DNA of 64,000 nt from Corinectria fuckeliana (lineage: Eukaryota; Ascomycota; Sordariomycetes; Hypocreales; Nectriaceae). Location of the stretch: positions 124,001 to 188,000 of the forward strand of contig WPDH01000034.1 of NCBI GenBank assembly GCA_019137255.1. The letters are read 5' to 3'. The first letter of the stretch is position 1. Each line of letters starts with the position of its first letter. Made by a program: the position numbers and the translations under genes. Under the pieces are notes generated by a model. That model had not been told where the DNA came from and ran no database searches. It worked only from the letters and a program-made list of their open reading frames with translations. Of the stretch, positions 23,402-34,196 are shown in pieces.

Positions 23402-25030
23402 CCTCTCTAAACCTTTATAAGTTATCTTACCTTATCACTTCCTTCTGTTACTTATAACACTTAAACTATAAAAGTATTATTATTAGTCTACTTGTCTTAC
23501 TATTACTAATTTATCACTAGAATATCTCTTATTTACACAGGGGATATTCTCTATTAGTTTAATAAAAATACTCTTTTTAACTAGATATTTATTAGAGATA
23601 CCTCTTACTTCTTTTATCTAATATAAAAAGCTAACTAGTTTAGTCTACTATATATCTATAGTTCTCTTAAAGCCTATTATATCTATTATAAGTAATCTAA
23701 GTAAAAGTATACTACTATAAGTTTATTAAGTTTTTACTGCTTTTTATATATTATTAATATCTTTAAGATTCCTCTAGAGCTTTATAGTGCTATAGTAGTC
23801 TTCTAGAACAAGTTAACTATATATTACTTTTATAATAACCCTAAGGAGTGTTTCTCTAGTTGCTAAGCGACCCTCTATAAGCCTCTATTTAGCATATCAC
23901 ACTAGTGTATTTAGCGTGCTACTAATAAGACTGTATCTACTTTTTAAGCTCTTACTAACAGCCTGTCTAGTATTACTAGCACTAGTGCTAAGAAGTCTAG
24001 CTAGTTAACTAAGAAAGTGCTTAGTTTCTTATTCTAGTTGATTAAGGCTTAGACTGCTATTAACACCCTAAGGTTCTACTAGGATGCTAGCCTCTTAGAG
24101 GATATTTCTCTAACTAAATTAGATTATTATATTAAGGCTGCTTAGCCTTTTTATTTTTATAATAATAGTACTACTCTTACTGTTTATATAGTAGTTTTTT
24201 AACTGCTTTATATATTTATCACCCCTATTACTAATATTAAAGAGAAAACACTCTAGGCTTTCTTTATATCTATTAAGTATACTACTATCTCTGCTATTAT
24301 TAAGGCTTATAACTATAGTGCCTAGGCCCTAGTATACTAAGTTAGCTTCCTAAACTAAGAACCTCTTCGCTATAAGGCTATTAGTAGCCCTTCTTATAAT
24401 ATTAGGTCTAAGTTTAGCAGTTCTAATATTAAGTCTTCTACTCTATCTACTACTACCTTACCTATCACTTGCTTACACCTTGCCTCTATTTCTGTCTCTA
24501 ATCTTAATAAGACTCCTACTAAGCTTACTATTACTTTACTTGTTACTCGCACTTATACTGCCTCTCCCTCTACTCTCTTGTCTCCTATTATTTAGTCTCC
24601 TAATAGTATTTAGATCCTAGATAACCTAGAGAGCCTTTAGCTCCCTAATAACCTAGCTTTTAAGCTAGACTTTAGCGCTTAGGCTCTTTCTTTAGGGTTA
24701 GACCTATTAGCTGTCTCTTCCTCTGTCGCCTAAGCTTTAACAACTTCTTATTGTTCTGCTAGTCGCCTAGATATTACTAACCCCCCTTCTGCCTTAGCTT
24801 TCACTGCCTATAAGCATGCTTATAAGACTAAGATCCCTAAGATACCTGCCTAAGTTGTTAATTTTAGTAGTAAGTCACTCTTACCCTCTACTCACCCTCT
24901 TAAGCAAGCTAAGTATACACCTCTAAAGACTTATTCTTTAAAGTCTAGTAAGTTAGGTGTTTCTAATATTATATTCTCACTCTCTACTTTTTGTAGCACC
25001 TTAGTAAAAAAGTCTTAGAAGTGATCTCTA
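23402..25030 (+). pseudogene. Fossil reading frame antisense to gag-pol, between integrase and 3' LTR
   Basis: In the frame starting at 23402, stops within about 1.6 kb are TAA or TAG (possible CAA/CAG mutants) until a TGA at 25022. Stops alone mean little in RIP DNA. The stronger evidence is codon structure: Lys is almost always AAG, third positions are mostly T, C or G, and the conceptual protein has varied composition. It has a hydrophobic N-terminal half, an Asp/Glu/Lys patch (DASLLEDISLTKLDYYIKA near 24.09 kb), then a Ser/Thr/Pro-rich region and a basic tail (KHAYKTKIPKIPAQVV near 24.81 kb). The other strand is poorer in the same stretch. I do not recognise the protein. Some gypsy elements carry an extra antisense gene here. 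The start is unknown because RIP removes ATGs. Confidence 0.5.
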
Positions 25031-26359
25031 TTATAGTTTATATTCTCTATAGGACCCTCTTAGCTTTAGGTATTAGGTTAGCAGCTGTTTGTTTTTTTAA
25101 TTAGTAGTAACCTTAGTAGTATCTAGTAGTCTATTCTTCTAGTAGTGTTTAGCTACTTAGGTGTTACTAGTAATTTATATTCTTATTATGCTTTTAGCAC
25201 TATAGTTTATCTATTTATTATCTTATTTCTTATATATTTACTTTCTCTGCTTATAATACCTTTATACTAACTTTATTATATTCTCTAAGTGAGCTACTAG
25301 CTCTTAAGTGTTATATTCTACTAGCTATCCTACCTATTTAACTTAGTAGAATATTTATCTTATATCTTTCTTATAGTTAACTACTTTCTTAACCTCCTAC
25401 TTATTATCCTCTTCTTCTAGTTTAAGTAGTTTTAGTGGTTTTTCTACGCCTAGTTAGCACTTTTTAAACTATAATTCTAAGAGTTTAACTAGAAAAATAT
25501 TATATATTCGCTAGTATTATTCTAGAAGGTATACTTAGTATGCTTATTTGCTAATTCTTTCTGCTATTACTACTTTAATAAATTTTAGTACTAGCTTCTT
25601 ATATTTAAATTAGAAGTTTCTTATTAATAGCCTAATAGTTTACCTAACCTTATATTCTTATAGGTTATATTACTTATTATAGTATTTAGCCTATCTCTTT
25701 ATAGCTTTCTACTATTATCCCTCCGCCTTAGCGTATACTTAGTAAAGTATCTTAATATACTCTTATACTTCTTATATATTTAACTTAAGGTGTTTTAAGG
25801 TATATTTTATAACCCTTAGGTAGTATTTATAAAGAGCTTATATAAGAAAAACCCTAATAGTATAGTAAGTACTATTATTATAAGTAAAAACTACTTCTAA
25901 GAGCTAGGCTGCCTATTAGTATAGGGTATTATTAGTATATACTTAGAGGTATTTCCTAATAGCTTAGTTAGTCCTCTTTATCTATCTGTCTATCTATAGA
26001 TAGTATATAGTAAATAGCTACTAATAGGTCACTTATTCTTTTATTAGGTCTTCTTAAAACTTACTTATAAACAGCTTATTTTTATTACTAATAATCCCTT
26101 TAGGTAAACTATATCTACACTTAATATATTTATATAAGAGTTATACTATTTCTGCTATATTAAGTGTCTTTTTTATAAGAATAAAAAGTATATACTTTAT
26201 TATATAGCATATAATTACTAGTATAGTATTATATTTCTTACTATTAGCTTAAGCGCTTTTTAGCAGTCTTATAATAAAGTTAATACTAATTTCTTAAAAA
26301 GGGTAAGCAGGTATTAGTAGGGATTATAACTCTCTATAGGGCTTATATCTTAGTATATA

Positions 26360-26500
26360 AGCATCTTAGTAATATTAGCATCTTAGGGTGTAGTCTTTTA
26401 TATTATTTAAGATTTAGTTCTAATAGAATTTACATATAATAAGGTCTAAGGTTTTTACTACTCTTATATGTCCTAAGCGAGAGTTATTATAGTATTAGCA
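26360..26500 (-). pseudogene. Degraded integrase zinc-binding (HHCC) region of gypsy pol
   Basis: The minus-strand translation, allowing RIP stops, gives an LGHIRVVKTLDLI-like segment, then KFYQNQILNNIKDYT and two Cys positions, then YKPYRELQSLLIPAYPFQEIS. This is the typical H2C2 finger and linker leading into the gypsy integrase core. Confidence 0.75.
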
Positions 26501-27859
26501 GAGGATTTCCCTTCTTATTATATATTCTTCTAGGATAACTAGTCTTCTTTTAAAAAATAGTATTTCTTACTTATTATAGTAGTAAGCTTCTCTTATAGTA
26601 TTATAAACCTTTGCTAACTACTATTAGTAGAATTAATCTCTCTCTTATAATTCTTATACTAGCTCTTTTAGTTTGCTTAAGAGCTAATTAAGAAAGGCTG
26701 TCTCTCCCTTTATAAGCCTTTTTATAACTAGGCGAAGAATATATTAGTCTAGGATAACTATTATAGTTACTAAAGGTATCTCTTATAAACTTAGCTTAGC
26801 TAGTAGTTACTATCTAGTTACTAAGTCTTTAAGTGGTTTACCTCTAGCTTGCCTAGCTTAGGTAGTAACAGCTAGAATAGTAACAGGCTTGTCTTTAAGA
26901 CTAGCTTATATAGCTTAAATAAACATATTAACTATCCTATTTTCTACACTCTTAGGTACCTATATAATTATTTAGTAGAGGTCTTTTAGTAACTTTCCTA
27001 CTAACTTAAGTTTTACTATTAAAGTTAGAAGTATATCTATATATAAGATCTCTCTTACTATATAATCTAGCCTTTATAATAGGCTGTCTGCTAGGTTTAT
27101 CTTACCTAGCTAGTGCTTAATATTAAAGTTAAAAGGTGCTAATTTATATACCTATCTAGTAAGCCTTTCTTAAAGGTCTCTTACTAATACTTTTATAATA
27201 CTTATAAGAGCTATATAGTCTGTTAATAGTATAAACTTATTCTTAAGCCTTAAAAGGTAGTAGCTTTAGTATTTTAAGCTCTTAATAATAGCTAACAGCT
27301 CTTACTAGCTAGTAGCCTAGTATTACTCCTCCTCTAAGAGTTTCCTAAACTAGTATACTACTAGACGCTATTAATTCTTAAACAGTTAGAAAAGAATACC
27401 TAATACAGCTATATTAGATATATCTGTTTTAACTCTTAACTTATATTTTAAGTCCTAATATTAGAGAATAGTCACTAAGCAGAATACTCTTTTTAGCTTT
27501 TAGAATACTACTTTCTTTTTATCTATCTAAGTAAACTCTTTAGTTTTACACTTATTCTAACTGTCTTTTAGTATTACTATAAGAGGTCTTATAATCTTTA
27601 AGTATTTACAAATAAACTTTTAGTAGAAATTATAAAACCTTAAGAATACCTATATATCTTTAAAGCTTAGTAGGGTTAGCTACTTATTAACTATATAAAC
27701 TCTACTTAGCTTTATTTTAATACCTTCTTAGGTTACTATATAGCTTAGAAACTTAACTTCTTACTAGTAAAAGGTGCACTTTAATAGCTTTATATATAGC
27801 TAGAAGCTTTATAATCTCTTTAGTATCTTTTATATATTCTTTATATATTAATCTTAGGT

Positions 27860-28230
27860 TGTTAAGTAAATTAAAATATCATCTAGATATATAATACAAA
27901 CTATGTTTAGTATACTAGCTAGCACTTAGTAAATATACACTTAAAATATTATAGGCATATTTATTAGCCTAAACAGTATAATATTATACTTAAAGTGCCT
28001 ATAGTAAGTTCTAAAAGCAGTCTTCTAGCAATCCTCTAGCTTAATCTAAATCTAATAATACACATCTTATAGATTAATCTTTAAGATCTATTACACACTT
28101 ATAAGGCAGTCTAGCAAGTCTCTAATCAGGGGCAGCAGGTAATAATTCTTAATAGTAATCTTATTTAAACCTTAATAATCTATATAAAGCTATAAGGTTT
28201 TATCCTTTTTTAGTATAAACAGGACTAAAG
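27860..28230 (-). pseudogene. Degraded reverse transcriptase core of gypsy pol
   Basis: The minus-strand translation contains, in order, LVLFILKKDKTL, GLNKITIKNYYLLPLI, a KINL-DVYY segment, KTAFRTYYRHFKYN and YLDDILIY. These are the fingers/palm blocks of Ty3/gypsy reverse transcriptases, including the catalytic YxDD. Stops and CA-to-TA changes make it non-functional. Confidence 0.88.
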
Positions 28231-30404
28231 ACTTAGCCTTACTAACTAAGAGACTAATATACTTACTTGTGATATTCTTAGTGATATACTTATAGAGGAC
28301 CTTCTGCTACTTTCTGTTATAAGAGTATAAGAGTCTATAAGGTAGTATCTTACCTTTTTTTAGTTTAATTATATACTTTACACCCTCTAAGATTAGAATC
28401 TTTTTTGCTATAGATTTGCTAAATACTCCTCTAAACTCTCTAAGTTCTAGTAGTAAAGTCTCTAACCTTATATCTACTTCTTCGTCTAAAACAGCTATTA
28501 GCTACTTATCTAGTAATAATATACTATATATATACATAATATAAGCAGGTTCTCCCCCTCTTACTAGCTTCTCTATAAAGGTTGTGATATCTATAAGAGT
28601 AATAAGCTTATAGCTCTATAAGTATATATAAGTATTAATAAGAATTTCTTTCTTCTCTATAGAATCTAAGGATAAGAGTAGGTTACTAGCCTCTTTAGGG
28701 TGTTATACTTTTATAAATAGTTGTTTAACCTTCTATAGGTATCCCTAGGAGTTAATTAGGAAGAATATTAACTAGTAGACCTACCTAGCAAGTATAATTA
28801 CTCTGTTAAAACTAGATAGGCTTAGTACCTTCTAATCTCTAGTTGCCTTAAGGCCTAACCTTCTGATTAGTCTTATACTAATAAGGTTAACTTAGGTGTA
28901 AGTATTTATATCTATATAGACTACTTTTTTAGTATATACTTATAAAGTGATTACTCTTTCTTAAATAATATACCTAATTAGTATTATCTTTAGTATTAGC
29001 ACTAGAGTTTTAGTAGTGTTTTTAATACCTACTTGTTTCCTAAGAAGTTTAGTTCTTCTACTTATATACCTATAAATTATACCTTTACTAGAGGTAGGCT
29101 TAGCATCTAGTTAGTGTTAATACTAGAGTTCCTTTTAGCTGCCTAATAATCTCTTACTAAATGCTTAGTCTTATTATAATTATAATACTACACTCTTAGT
29201 TAGTTAGTTAATCTTTTACTATATATAGGGCAGTCTGCTAGTAGGTTAGCTAGGGGTAAGTTTCTAGATAGTTAGGAGTATATATAATTCCCTATGTTAT
29301 TTTACATTCCTTTAGGGTCTTAGCTTCTAGCTTATCTTGTGTTAGTAGTCTTTTTAGACCTCTCTTAGGTATAGTTACTAGGTTTGTGTTTTCACTCTTT
29401 ACTTTACGACTTATAGTTATATTAGATATATAACTATAGCCTCTCTACCTTATTAGCTATATCTCACACCTATAAAAGATTAACCTTCTAACAGTCTATT
29501 TCTCTTTTTAGCTGGTTCTTAAGCTTGTAATAATATTAGTAAGCTAGGTCTGCCTAGTCTTTAAGGTCTAAGGTGCCTATAGAGGTATATAAGGCAGTCT
29601 ACAAGTTAAAATAGTCTATTAGCAACTAGTTATTATACTGTTAGATCTCTATTAATTTATCTTATAGTTGCCTCTCTTATAGGCTTATATTAATATGTCT
29701 CTTATAAATAAAGTTAAGATAGTCCTGCTAGGTTAGGTTAATAAGATTCCTCTTATAGTTATACTATTTAGTCTATCTAACTATATAGAGCTTAGTTATA
29801 GACTATTTGATTTTTTATATATTAGTACAGTTAGGTTAGAGGCTGTTTCCTAACTTTACAGTATAAATCTAGTTATTAACCTCTACCTCTATAGCGTTCT
29901 TAAGTAGTACTATATAGTTATAAGTAAGAGGTTTTTCCTAATCCCGCCTAGGGTTACTTATAGGGTGTTAGACCAGTTAGTATATCAGCTCTATTTATAC
30001 TGCCTACTATTTAGCTAAGATCTTTAAGAAATCCTATATATCTAAGCTGTGTACTAATATTAAGGTTTACTACTCTTATATTACTAGTTAATTACTAAGA
30101 ATCCGCCTGTGTGACCTAGGTGGCAGCTTTACTAATAGGTTATAATCGCTTTTAGACTTCTTATATTAGGTTTCTTAGCTCTCCTTCTTAATATCTTCTA
30201 GCTTTAGTTTATATACTAGTTCTACTAACTTAATTATTTCTAGCATAATTTATTCTATTTATAGTAGTTTTATCACCTAGTATATACTGCTTATAACACA
30301 ACCTAGTGTTAGTATATAACTTATTTAAGCTAGGGTTTATTAGAGGTTTATTATTATCTTTCTATTTATACTAATCACCTAAGTAGGTAAAAAAGTTAAA
30401 GAAT

Positions 30405-30616
30405 TATAAGAGTTAGCTAATCAGAGTGAGATAAAAAGCTTTAAGATAGGTATCTATATATTATAAGACTTTAACTTAGCAAGCAGTCACAAACTGCTTA
30501 CTAAGATCACTAAGTAATCCTACTTAGTAGCCTTTATGCTCTTAGTGTGCCCTACTCAGCCTAGCACTAGTTCCTCTTAGGGCTAGTCCTCTAGGCTGTA
30601 AGCTTATCTTCTTACA
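30405..30616 (-). repeat. Right LTR (5' LTR of the minus-strand gypsy element)
   Basis: It is 212 bp and the partner of 22871-23082. It ends in an intact TTACA where the left copy has TTATA, so the canonical TG...CA termini can be inferred by comparing the two copies. Confidence 0.92.
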
Positions 30617-30929
30617 CTCTTAATCGCCCTAGTGGCAGCTTTAGCGCTACTATTAATACTCTTAGTTAGCCTGCTATCAGCCTAAGTGCTAAAAGACTAG
30701 TAGTTAGGTGTTTCTCACTATAGAGGAGGATTATAAAGTGTTAATATATATAATTTTAGTAGTCTAATTCCCTTCTTATCCCTTATAAACCCAGCTATTC
30801 TAAGTAGCTATCTACCTAAGCTATTATAGCTATAGTTATAGCTGTTATTATAGCCACTATAGCCACCTAACAGGTTATTTTACTAGGCAGCTTATTTATA
30901 TGATTTTTACTATTTTTTTTAATATTACT

Positions 30930-31280
30930 ATTACCTAGTAAAAGCTTAGCTTAATTAAATTACCTAGTAAAACCTTAGTTATACTTATAATATAAAGACC
31001 TTTAGGAAAAGCAGCTATTTAACCTGCCTGTATATATGTTTTTTAATATAGCGAAAAGCGTGTTTTTTGTTATTACTTTAGCTAACAGAATTACCTAGTA
31101 AAAGCTTAGTTTAACTAAATTACCTAGTAAAACCCTAGCTACACCTATAATATAATCACTTTCCGGAAAGTCAGCTATTTAACCTGCCTTTATGTGTGTT
31201 TTCTAATACGGCGAAAAGCGCGTTTTTTACTATTACTTATATTAATAGAATTACCCGGCAGAGCCTCAGCTAAAGCTGTT
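30930..31280. repeat. 160-bp subterminal tandem repeat in the right arm of the MULE
   Basis: Copies start at 30930, 31090 and 31250 with ATTACCTAGTAAAAGC or its less mutated form ATTACCCGGCAGAGCC. The first two are full 160-bp units and the third is partial. Each full unit contains a short internal echo (ATTACCTAGTAAAACC about 32 bp in) and an AGCGAAAAGCG palindrome-like core. RIP damage falls from copy 1 to copy 3. Confidence 0.88.
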
Positions 31281-31372
31281 ACTCAGGCAACAAGCTTCAG
31301 GGGGTCTATTACTAGGTTACGAGACTCTAGGGGTCTAAATCTAAAGGAGGGTGTTATCATATAATATAGGTA

Positions 31373-31444
31373 GGACCGCACTTTCCCTGATTCAGCTAGG
31401 AGGTGTAGGTTATTCAAATAGAGGTGCGTCTAATTCCGTGGTCC
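31373..31444 (-). repeat. Right 72-bp terminal inverted repeat of the MULE
   Basis: It is the exact reverse complement of 20017-20088 and free of RIP. It is followed directly by the AGAATAG duplication. Confidence 0.95.
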
Positions 31445-31451
31445 AGAATAG
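31445..31451. repeat. Right target-site duplication AGAATAG
   Basis: It is identical to 20010-20016 and marks the point where host DNA resumes. Confidence 0.75.
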
Positions 31452-33606
31452 GTGACTGCGCGGGCACTAGTGGAGGCTACTTACGGGACTAGTACTAGTA
31501 GCAGGTAGAGAGTTAGGTACCTAACTAGTTAAGGTGTGTCAGCCAGATAGTTCCGAAGCGTCTTTCAATGTTGCTGTCCACTTGAAGCCTCCATAAATAA
31601 TGCAGCAGAGCTATCCGCTTTCTTCAGTCCTGACCGAAACTTGGCACGTGTCTACAGCTTAGTTAAACTTACTACCTGCCATCTGCTTCTGGCGCAGGGA
31701 AGCATGAATGGGAAGGAAGCCAAGACCTAGTTAATCGCTCTTTCCATCACATCACCCTCTGGAGCTCCACCATGGATTGATTGGATGACATGCTCTCTTG
31801 GACTCCTACCTCTCTTTTTGATTTGACACTCCGTCTCTTTCACAAACCTCCAATGTCAACATCCAATTCCACTTCCATACAATCACCACCGTGCACTACT
31901 ATCTCATCATCTCCATCTCCTTCATCGTCATCATCGTGGCCTTGATTGCCATTCTCCGTCGTCGAGCAATTGCCAAATAGCCGTCACGATTAGTCCATGC
32001 GCGATACTACCTTGTCGTTGATCTTCTTCTCGTCGTCGCAGCTCCAGGGCGGTACCCTCTTCGGTAGGCCAGGCAAACCCTCTCTCCGGGCCAGCCAATA
32101 AAACCCACGCCTTGGATCGCAAGCCAATTCTTCTCCGTCGCCGGCATCAAATTATGCATTCTCCTCCACCACGGGCTCGGTTCGCTTGGGGCTCGCTCAT
32201 CAGTCGTTCGGCACTGCAGCAGCAGACGCGTGGCGCAGGGTGGAAAGTGGAAACCATGGCGCTGGTCCGCTTCCAGCCAAGCCGGCGGTTTGACGACTGC
32301 CTCCGCGAAGACGAGACGAACGGCTCGTTCGGCCCCGGTCTTTGGGTCATGCTACGATCGACGTCCTGGTGGTTCTTTGGCGGTTCCTTGATCATTCCCT
32401 CTGGGGGTTCCGTCACGCTTCTTGGTGCTGATTATCACGCTTGTTTGGCGTCTTGAGGCGGGTCCATCCCTCGTCCTATCATCGATCTAGTCCGTCCGTT
32501 CATCGCGCGAGCAGCCTTCGTTCGATAAGTCGCCAAAACTCCGCGACTCCGCGAATTGCCCGTCCATCCCGTCAGGTGGGTCCGACAAGCCCAGGTACCA
32601 AGCCGACAACCCACGACGACGACTGATAAGTACACAGACAGGGATCATCAGGCGAGCTGCCATCTTGCGGCACGCCACATCTTGCGACCAACAACCCTGC
32701 CTGGCACCTTGATCTGATGCCTCAACCTGATCTTGTGCGCCCTGGACCGACCACTGACTCGCCCAAGCCCACCACCATGAGGGCCCACGAGCCTCACATC
32801 ACATGTCATTGTCACAGCAGCCTGTCCATTGCACTACGATGCACTACCCGAGCACTACTATGTACGAAGCCCAAATGCACGACGATACGCTAACTTAAGT
32901 AAGCTGCCCTGCGCTGACCTGCAAGCGGTATTTTCAAAGAGAAGAAAGAAGAAGCGTCTCCATGACGATTGATCAATCCATGTGAAAGGTCAAGGAATCA
33001 ATTTCCCGCCTCCGAACCACCCAATGGCAAGAATAACCCCATGCCAGGTAACCCAAAAGAATTTACACTTCGCGCCTGAAAACAAATGGCCGTCCCAAGA
33101 GTTCCAAATACAACCTAAAAATAAAAAAGATAAAACAGTCCGAAATGGAGTCCACCGGACTCCAGAGCCGCCAAACTCAAAGCGCATGGGTATCTTCTGG
33201 GGTTGTTGCTTGCTCGTGGTCGCTCTCCAGCCATCAATCTCCCGGTCCATCCAATACACAGCGTCACAATCGCAACCGTGTATGTCTGCTGCGGTCCTCC
33301 CATCAGAAATCTCCGAGTTTGTACACAGAGTTGTACAATGTACACGCCCAAGCTGGCGCGTCCATCCGGTTGGCGGTTGAGAGAGGGCTTGCAATTTGCT
33401 GGTTTCCCCTGCTGTCGTTGTCGTTCGTCCATCTCCACTTCCAGCCCTAGTTGCGTCGTTCCTTGTTCCCGTGCCCTGTCCGGGGAGCTCTCAATCCCCA
33501 GTTCTTGGGTGGTCGATAATTATTCCCAAGGTCTCCTCAAATGGCGAAGCTTCAAGAGTTCCCCTTTACGTATGTTCGCAAGGACTTGGCTGGATTTCGC
33601 TGCTTC
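31452..33606. other. Intergenic region right of the transposon block
   Basis: GC content is normal again. No gene is supported. A pyrimidine/ATC-rich stretch at about 31850-31970 gives a transmembrane-like conceptual peptide, but it has no start codon in frame and no splice acceptor. Confidence 0.5.
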
Positions 33607-34016
33607 TCAAAACCGATGATGTGACATTATCCCCGGTATGCCTGGCATGGCACTAGTTACGGGGATTGAAGGTGGTGGTCGGTGATTGGCCTTATCCCTG
33701 AGCGTCCAGTCGTCGCCCGGCTCTGAAGGGGCAACGAGCTCCATTAGGGTGTACTGCAGGATACCGTCCAGGACGCGGGGCACGACAATGTCTCGCGGAA
33801 CACCCCATGATGGTAGAGAGGGCTCTTCGTTGTCCCGCCCATCGGCCTTTTGCAATCCCCCGTCAGCAAACACGTTTGAATGAAGACCTCAACAGATTGA
33901 CTCAAACTTACAAGACATGAAGCGCATGGCGCATTATTTACCCAAACCCAGTTAGGGCAGTTGTGAGTATAAAAGTACTTGCATCGGTACTTGTAAAAGC
34001 CGCCCGCACCACTCAT
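33607..34016 (-). CDS. Small conserved fungal Cys-rich protein
   Basis: The exons on the minus strand are 34016-33912 and 33846-33607, giving 114 residues. The 65-bp intron has a GTAAGT donor and a GCAAAAG acceptor. The first exon (35 residues) reads MSGAGGFYKYRCKYFYTHNC followed by PNWVWVNNAPCASCL. It has Cys at 12, 20, 31 and 34 in a C-x7-C-x10-C-x2-C layout, which could bind a metal. I recognise this N-terminus as typical of a family of short uncharacterised ascomycete proteins. The second exon has an LDGILQYTLMELVAPSEPGDDW block followed by a polar, Pro-rich tail. No signal peptide or membrane segment is seen. Function is unknown; a structural zinc site is an inference from the Cys spacing. 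Confidence 0.7.
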
Positions 34017-34189
34017 TGTGCTGGAGGAGTTCGAGGGAACGGAGAAAGAGGATATTGTGTATGTGAGTATGTGAGAACGGTGGGATGATATGAGGAGAGG
34101 ACGGCATGAGAGTTCGTCGACGTTGATCAGGTAGGAATTGGAGGATGGGAGACAATGCCGGAGCGGATTGGAAGAAACGAGGAGAGGCT

Positions 34190-34196
34190 CTTATAT
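34190..34196 (-). promoter_or_regulatory. TATA-like box upstream of the small Cys-rich gene
   Basis: On the minus strand this reads CATATAAGAGCC, about 175 bp upstream of the ATG at 34016. The distance and sequence fit a core promoter, but fungal TATA boxes are degenerate and this is only suggestive. Confidence 0.3.

Larger units (their letters stand above)
22871..30616 (-). mobile_element. Nested Ty3/gypsy LTR retrotransposon, RIP-inactivated
   Basis: The element is 7,746 bp with 212-bp LTRs beginning TGTAAGA and ending TCTTACA (TG/CA ends partly mutated to TA). It is flanked by CCCTT (22866-22870) and CTCTT (30617-30621), a 5-bp target duplication that differs by one C-to-T change. It reads on the minus strand. 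Reverse transcriptase is recognisable at about 28230-27860, with LFVLKKDKTL-like, YRGLNKITIKN-like and YLDDILIY (27889-27866) motifs. The integrase HHCC zinc finger lies at about 26500-26360 (GH-VKTLDLI-KFY spacing), followed by a YRELQSLLIPA-like linker and the integrase core. A purine tract adjoins the left LTR. A further fossil frame lies antisense between pol and that LTR. It landed inside the MULE, so it is the younger insertion. Confidence 0.92.
20017..31444 (+). mobile_element. RIP-mutated Mutator-like (MULE, Hop-like) DNA transposon carrying a nested gypsy element
   Basis: The element is 11,428 bp between perfect 72-bp terminal inverted repeats and is flanked by a 7-bp duplication. 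Removing the nested retrotransposon and one copy of its 5-bp duplication leaves about 3.68 kb, close to the size of fungal Hop-type MULEs. The interior is extremely AT-rich, with CA/TG dinucleotides replaced by TA, the signature of RIP. The plus strand at about 20.6-22.6 kb reads as a MULE transposase if CAA/CAG-to-TAA/TAG changes are allowed. The segments are LSIDN-YQVN-FNL (first Asp at 21181), a run ending in TSQEDTLSYKQLL, IIITDFNIALKN (second Asp at 21376) and a CxWH-like QQQI-L-IIKNI segment. The identification rests on this and on the inverted repeats. The element is dead. Confidence 0.85.

Noticed and set aside
30930..31280. The repeated 160-bp unit as a CRISPR-like or satellite array
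   Set aside because: There are only two full copies and one partial copy, with no spacers, inside a eukaryotic transposon arm.
20100..31370. Possibility that the AT-rich block is a centromere core or mitochondrial DNA insertion
   Set aside because: It is bounded by transposon inverted repeats with target duplications and contains recognisable transposase and reverse transcriptase remnants. It is far shorter than a fungal regional centromere.
31818..31975. Transmembrane-like peptide (HYYLIISISFIVIIVALIAI) in an ATC-rich stretch
   Set aside because: There is no ATG in frame and no AG acceptor upstream. The pattern follows from a TCATCATC-type low-complexity run.
32112..33656. Multiple overlapping frames of 60-140 codons on both strands
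   Set aside because: They overlap on opposite strands with no family signal, start context or splice pattern.
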